This document shows, piece by piece, positions 61,101 through 64,000 of a stretch of 64,000 bases of DNA. Source of the stretch: CAWUKT01 sp964352215 (GTDB lineage: Bacteria; Bacteroidota; Bacteroidia; J057; JADKCL01); NCBI GenBank assembly GCA_964352215.1, contig CAYGRE010000029.1, positions 1-64,000 on the forward strand. The letters run 5' to 3'. The translations under genes were made by a program, and so were the position numbers. Numbering within the stretch: the first letter of the stretch is position 1; each line of letters starts with the position of its first letter. The notes under the pieces were generated by a model, which saw only the letters and a list, made by a program, of their open reading frames with translations, made no database searches and was not told the DNA's origin.

Positions 61101-61625
61101 CCGCATGCCGCGCCCACCGCCACCAGAGGCAGCCTTGAGCATCACCGGGTAGCCAATTCGTTCTGCTTCCGAAAGGGCAATCTCGATCGAATCCAAATCC
61201 TGGTGGGAGTCCTCAATCACCGGCACATGGGCCCGCTTGGCGATAATCTTGGCAGCGACCTTGTCGCCCAGGTTTTCCATCACCTCAGGGTCCGGACCAA
61301 TAAAGATGATCCCTTTACGCTTACAGGCGCGGGCAAATTCTACATTCTCAGAGAGGAACCCGTAACCGGGGTGAATGGCTTCACAGCCCTGCTTGACCGC
61401 CATGTCGGTGATGGTCTCGATGTCGAGGTAAGGCTTGAGGGGTTCGTCATCGTTGCCAATCTGGTAGGCTTCGTCAGCTTTATAGCGGTGCAGGGAGTAG
61501 CGGTCCTCAAAGGTATAAATGGCCACCGTCTTCAGTCCCATCTCAACGCAGGCACGGCTGAGCCGGATAGCAATCTCTCCCCGGTTGGCAATCAGAACTT
61601 TGGTAATCTCTTTTATTTCGATCAT
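58173..61625 (-). CDS. pyc: Pyruvate carboxylase
   Basis: The 1150-residue enzyme makes oxaloacetate from pyruvate, bicarbonate and ATP. Domains in order are biotin carboxylase (ATP-grasp with GGGGRGMR, residues about 1-450), carboxyltransferase (TLRDAHQS, then the metal and pyruvate sites HLHTHDTSG, about 540-840), and the C-terminal biotin-carrier domain with the biotin lysine in AMKM near residue 1114. Full-length and single-chain. It is divergent from mutS. Confidence 0.98.
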   Translation of the reverse strand: MIEIKEITKVLIANRGEIAIRLSRACVEMGLKTVAIYTFEDRYSLHRYKADEAYQIGNDDEPLKPYLDIETITDMAVKQGCEAIHPGYGFLSENVEFARACKRKGIIFIGPDPEVMENLGDKVAAKIIAKRAHVPVIEDSHQDLDSIEIALSEAERIGYPVMLKAASGGGGRGMRVCRDVEQLKKGYREGRSEALKAFGDDTMFLEKFVESPKHIEVQIVGDQHGNIVHLYERDCSVQRRFQKVVEVAPSLGLADKTREDIYAYALAIARETGYNNVGTVEFLVDQQENIFFIEVNPRIQVEHTVTEVITGIDLVKTQILVAQGYALDGPEIDIPPQDKILKIGFALQCRITTEDPTNDFRPDYGTIIAYRSASGFGIRLDGGSIYPGVKVSPFFDSLLVKVSSHATTLEGACRKMVRALREFRVRGVKTNMPFLEKILAHPTFTSGKATVNFIGDTPELFNFPAKKDRGTKVLRYLAEVTVNGNPDVRFTDSNRTFVKPVVPAYEPVNPESGTKYQLEKLGPDGFAKWLRSEKKIHYTDTTLRDAHQSLVATRMRTIDMLEPAASFARNFPQTFSMEVWGGATFDVCMRFLYENPWERLKKIRERVPNILLQMLLRGSNAVGYTAYPDNLVEAFIEQSAQTGIDIFRIFDSLNWVKAMEKSIQCVRERTGSLAEACICYTGDILDKSRSKYTLAYYTQLAKDLENAGAHILCIKDMAGLLKPQAATELIGALRDTVKLPIHLHTHDTSGLQTTTYLKAIEAGVDVVDVALGSMSGLTSQPNFNTVIEMMAHHERHHDFDPQMLEQFSRYWEVVREFYYPFESGLLASTASVYRHEIPGGQYSNLKGQAASLGLKDKWDRVVEAYAEVNQLFGDIVKVTPSSKVVGDLALLMVSKGLSKEDVLEQGHSLSFPESTKEFFRGDLGQPYQGFPEELQKMALKDEQPYTSRPNEQMPPLDLTKGYEDFKKQFGDLPFTDFLSHQLYPKVFEAYHEKREEYGVIEKIPTLQFFYGLKDGEETIIEITAGKRILVQLMAISEPQENGERMMFFKFNGQNRTLRVLDKSLNVLIEKNPKAIAGNPNQIGSPLQGMLSTVYVKPGDEVELNAPLFIIEAMKMENTVVAHKPMRVTEVHLGAGSLVDTADLIISLEEN

Positions 61626-61845
61626 GGACGTATTTGCAGGGTTTTCTCTGATCAGTGTCTTTTTTCAAATGAAGGTGGAATTTAGAGCATGCAGGTTTAC
61701 CCACCAATCAGAATTAAATATTTTACCTTTTTCAGCCACCAACTCTGTTTTCCAAGTGATGTGGACAATTCCATGACACCAACAGTCGGATAAATCCCCA
61801 ATTTTGTTCCCTTATGAGCTGTTGAATCCAAGCTGCAACTCCAAA

Positions 61846-64000
61846 ATGGCGAAAACGAGATCGAAATCCGGTACCAGGAAGAAGTCCGGGGAAACCCCCT
61901 TGATGACGCAATACAATGCGATCAAGGCCAAGCATCCCGGGACCATCCTGCTGTTTCGGGTAGGAGACTTTTATGAAACCTTTGGTGAGGACGCCATTGA
62001 GGCAGCTCGTATCCTGGGTATTGTGCAGACCTTTCGCAACAATGGACCGGGAAAGATCGAATTGGCAGGGTTTCCCCACCATTCACTGGATACCTACTTG
62101 CCCAAATTGGTCAGGGCCGGACGTCGGGTTGCCGTCTGTGACCAACTTGAAGACCCCAAGCAGGCCAAAGGGATTGTCAAACGCGGCGTGACCGAATTGG
62201 TGACCCCCGGAGTGGCAATTTCAGATAAGATACTGGAACAAAAAGAGTCCAATTACCTGGCTTCGGTCCATTTCGAAGGCAAGGTCGTAGGAGTAGCGTT
62301 TATCGAACTCAGTACCGGTGAATTCTTTTGCTATTCAGGAACGGTGGAGAAGGTCGAAAACCTGGTCAATACCCTGAAGCCGGCCGAGGTACTGGTGCCT
62401 CGCAAGGACATGCGCCATTTCCGTGAAAAGATCGGGGACAAGCTTTACCTCAGCCGACTGGAAGATTGGGTATTTGCCTTTGCTTATGCCGAGGAAAAAC
62501 TGCTCAATCATTTTGGCATCAAATCTCTCAAAGGTTTTGGCCTGGAAAAAGAGCAGGAGGGAGTCAAAGCAGCAGGAGCGATTCTGCATTACCTGGACGA
62601 AAATGAACAAAAAGAGATTGGTCATGTATCCGCTCTGACCCGCTTTGACGATTCGGAGTATGTCTGGATGGATCCATTTACCATTCGAAACCTGGAACTG
62701 GTCCATTCCAATCATCCGGATGGCAAGTCTCTGATTGATGTCATTGACGAAACCCAGACTTCAATGGGTGCCCGGTTGCTGCGGCGGTGGGTGCTGTTTC
62801 CTCTCAAGGATGCGAAGCATATACAGCAACGGCTGAAGACAGTAGAGGCATTTGTACGCGATCCGGAAGGGATGCAGCGGGTAGAGGAGATACTCGGAAA
62901 AATGAGCGATTTGGAAAGGCTGGTTTCTAAACTGGCTACCCGTAAGATGTCCCCCCGGGAAGCGATGTTCATGCGCGATTCCTTGCGCCTGATTGACCCG
63001 CTGAAAGAAGCCCTGGCTGCATTCGGGGATGACTTCCTGAACCAGAAGGTGGCCAAATTTGCGGATATCTTCAGTACGCTGTCAGTATTGGACCATTACC
63101 TGGAAGATGAGCCCAGCAACAACCTGAATACAGGTGGGGTGATCCGCCGTGGGGTCAATGCAGAATTGGATGAGTTGCGGGATTTGTCGAACAATTCCAA
63201 GGACCTCCTGCTGGCCATGCAAAGGCGGGAGGTGGAACGAACCGGCATCACTTCTCTGAAAATCGGATTCAACAAAGTCTTTGGTTACTACCTTGAGGTC
63301 ACCAACTCCCACAAGGACAAGGCCCCGGAAGATTGGACCCGAAAGCAAACACTGACGAATGCTGAGCGGTACATTACCCAGGAATTGAAGGAATACGAGG
63401 ACAAGATACTAACCGCGGAGGAGAAGATCGTCGGTATTGAAACGGGATTGTACCAGGAATTGCTGGACAACCTCCAGGGAGATTTGCGTTCGATTCAGCG
63501 CAATGCCTATCTGGTAGCGGAGACGGATATCCTACTCAGTTTTGCCCGGACCGCGAAAGGGAAAAACTATTGCAAACCAGAAGTGCACGAGGGAGAAGAA
63601 TTGGATCTCAAGGCTGGTCGTCACCCGGTAATCGAGCAAACTCTACCTCCCGGAGAACCCTATATCCCCAATGATGTCTATCTGGACAACCAAGGGCAGC
63701 AGGTGATCATCATCACCGGGCCGAATATGGCAGGTAAATCGGCCTTTCTCCGGCAAACTGCATTGATTGTTTTATTGGCCCAGGTGGGTTCTTATGTTCC
63801 CGCCGATGCAGCCAAGATTGGCGTCGTCGACAAGATATTTACCAGGGTAGGTGCGAGTGACAATATTTCCAGTGGGGAATCGACCTTCATGGTTGAGATG
63901 AATGAGACCGCGCGGATTGTGAACAATGCGACCCCCCGGAGCTTGATCCTGCTGGATGAAATTGGACGCGGGACCAGTACCTACGACGGAGTTTCGATCG
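61846..64000 (+). CDS. mutS: DNA mismatch repair protein MutS (3' end beyond the window)
   Basis: The frame from the ATG at 61846 stays open to the last base (about 718 codons of the usual ~870). The mismatch-binding N-domain has TILLFRVGDFYETFGEDA, with the conserved Phe-x-Glu (FYE) reading motif. The ATPase domain has Walker A GPNMAGKS (625-632) and Walker B LILLDEIGRGTSTYDG at the window edge. It recognises mispairs and starts repair with MutL. The gap to pyc (220 bp) holds no clear promoter by eye. Confidence 0.97.
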   Translation, partial: MAKTRSKSGTRKKSGETPLMTQYNAIKAKHPGTILLFRVGDFYETFGEDAIEAARILGIVQTFRNNGPGKIELAGFPHHSLDTYLPKLVRAGRRVAVCDQLEDPKQAKGIVKRGVTELVTPGVAISDKILEQKESNYLASVHFEGKVVGVAFIELSTGEFFCYSGTVEKVENLVNTLKPAEVLVPRKDMRHFREKIGDKLYLSRLEDWVFAFAYAEEKLLNHFGIKSLKGFGLEKEQEGVKAAGAILHYLDENEQKEIGHVSALTRFDDSEYVWMDPFTIRNLELVHSNHPDGKSLIDVIDETQTSMGARLLRRWVLFPLKDAKHIQQRLKTVEAFVRDPEGMQRVEEILGKMSDLERLVSKLATRKMSPREAMFMRDSLRLIDPLKEALAAFGDDFLNQKVAKFADIFSTLSVLDHYLEDEPSNNLNTGGVIRRGVNAELDELRDLSNNSKDLLLAMQRREVERTGITSLKIGFNKVFGYYLEVTNSHKDKAPEDWTRKQTLTNAERYITQELKEYEDKILTAEEKIVGIETGLYQELLDNLQGDLRSIQRNAYLVAETDILLSFARTAKGKNYCKPEVHEGEELDLKAGRHPVIEQTLPPGEPYIPNDVYLDNQGQQVIIITGPNMAGKSAFLRQTALIVLLAQVGSYVPADAAKIGVVDKIFTRVGASDNISSGESTFMVEMNETARIVNNATPRSLILLDEIGRGTSTYDGVSI

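Noticed and set aside
60303..61685. 460-codon frame antisense to pyruvate carboxylase
   Set aside because: Pyc is certain across this stretch. The opposite frame has no motif and is a codon-bias shadow.

Overview
The window is a 64 kb piece of chromosome from a member of the Bacteroidota, most likely a Saprospiria/Lewinella-type bacterium (the class is an inference). Direct support includes: eight secreted proteins ending in a type IX secretion (T9SS) C-terminal sorting domain; a TonB-dependent receptor with a carboxypeptidase-regulatory N-domain followed by a DUF4249 lipoprotein; the long form of IspG with an extra central domain; a K+-dependent membrane pyrophosphatase; and several promoters of the Bacteroidota form TTG-N19/20-TAnnTTTG. 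There are no rRNA or tRNA genes, insertion sequences or CRISPR arrays.

Layout. 0.1-7.4 kb: a secreted Asp-box (sortilin-like) protein, a nucleoside deoxyribosyltransferase-like protein, a periplasmic serine hydrolase and a 5'-truncated T9SS gene. 7.5-9.9 kb: an unrecognised three-gene cassette made of an XRE-type regulator, a single-pass membrane protein and a soluble protein with kinase-fold-like motifs. 10-16.4 kb: isoaspartyl peptidase, ffh and a 1233-residue M36 metallopeptidase. 16.5-17.8 kb: a hypothetical gene with an in-frame 9-bp repeat, then a non-coding array of 22-bp tandem repeats, then a consensus promoter. 17.9-28.3 kb: hppA, small proteins, a subtilase, sdaA alpha, a 31-bp tandem repeat, uvrB and an NRDE protein. 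28.4-36.2 kb: an Mla-type ABC pair, a RetSat-like oxidoreductase, an SDR, ispG and a class IV aminotransferase. 36.3-42.8 kb: an alpha/beta-hydrolase-fold protein that lacks its nucleophile, DoxX, a CYTH operon, an acetate kinase-PduL fusion, a PAP2 remnant, mscS and msrA. 43-57.5 kb: mostly exported proteins, including a lysyl-oxidase-like protein, a beta-propeller protein, the TonB receptor/DUF4249 pair and an NlpC/P60-like protein, with lysA and a thioesterase among them. 57.5-64 kb: a TrmH-family methyltransferase, pyruvate carboxylase and the start of mutS (cut by the window end).

How the genes fit together. Many genes serve export and the cell envelope: secreted peptidases, T9SS cargo, outer-membrane uptake and Mla lipid transport. 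The central-metabolism genes meet at pyruvate and acetate: serine to pyruvate (SdaA), pyruvate to oxaloacetate (Pyc), acetyl-CoA to acetate plus ATP (AckA-PduL) and the non-mevalonate isoprenoid pathway (IspG). The most distinctive items are the AckA-PduL fusion, the XRE/membrane/kinase-like cassette, the T9SS-exported lysyl oxidase homologue with both copper and cofactor residues in place, and five separate short tandem-repeat arrays (two non-coding, three in frame inside genes).
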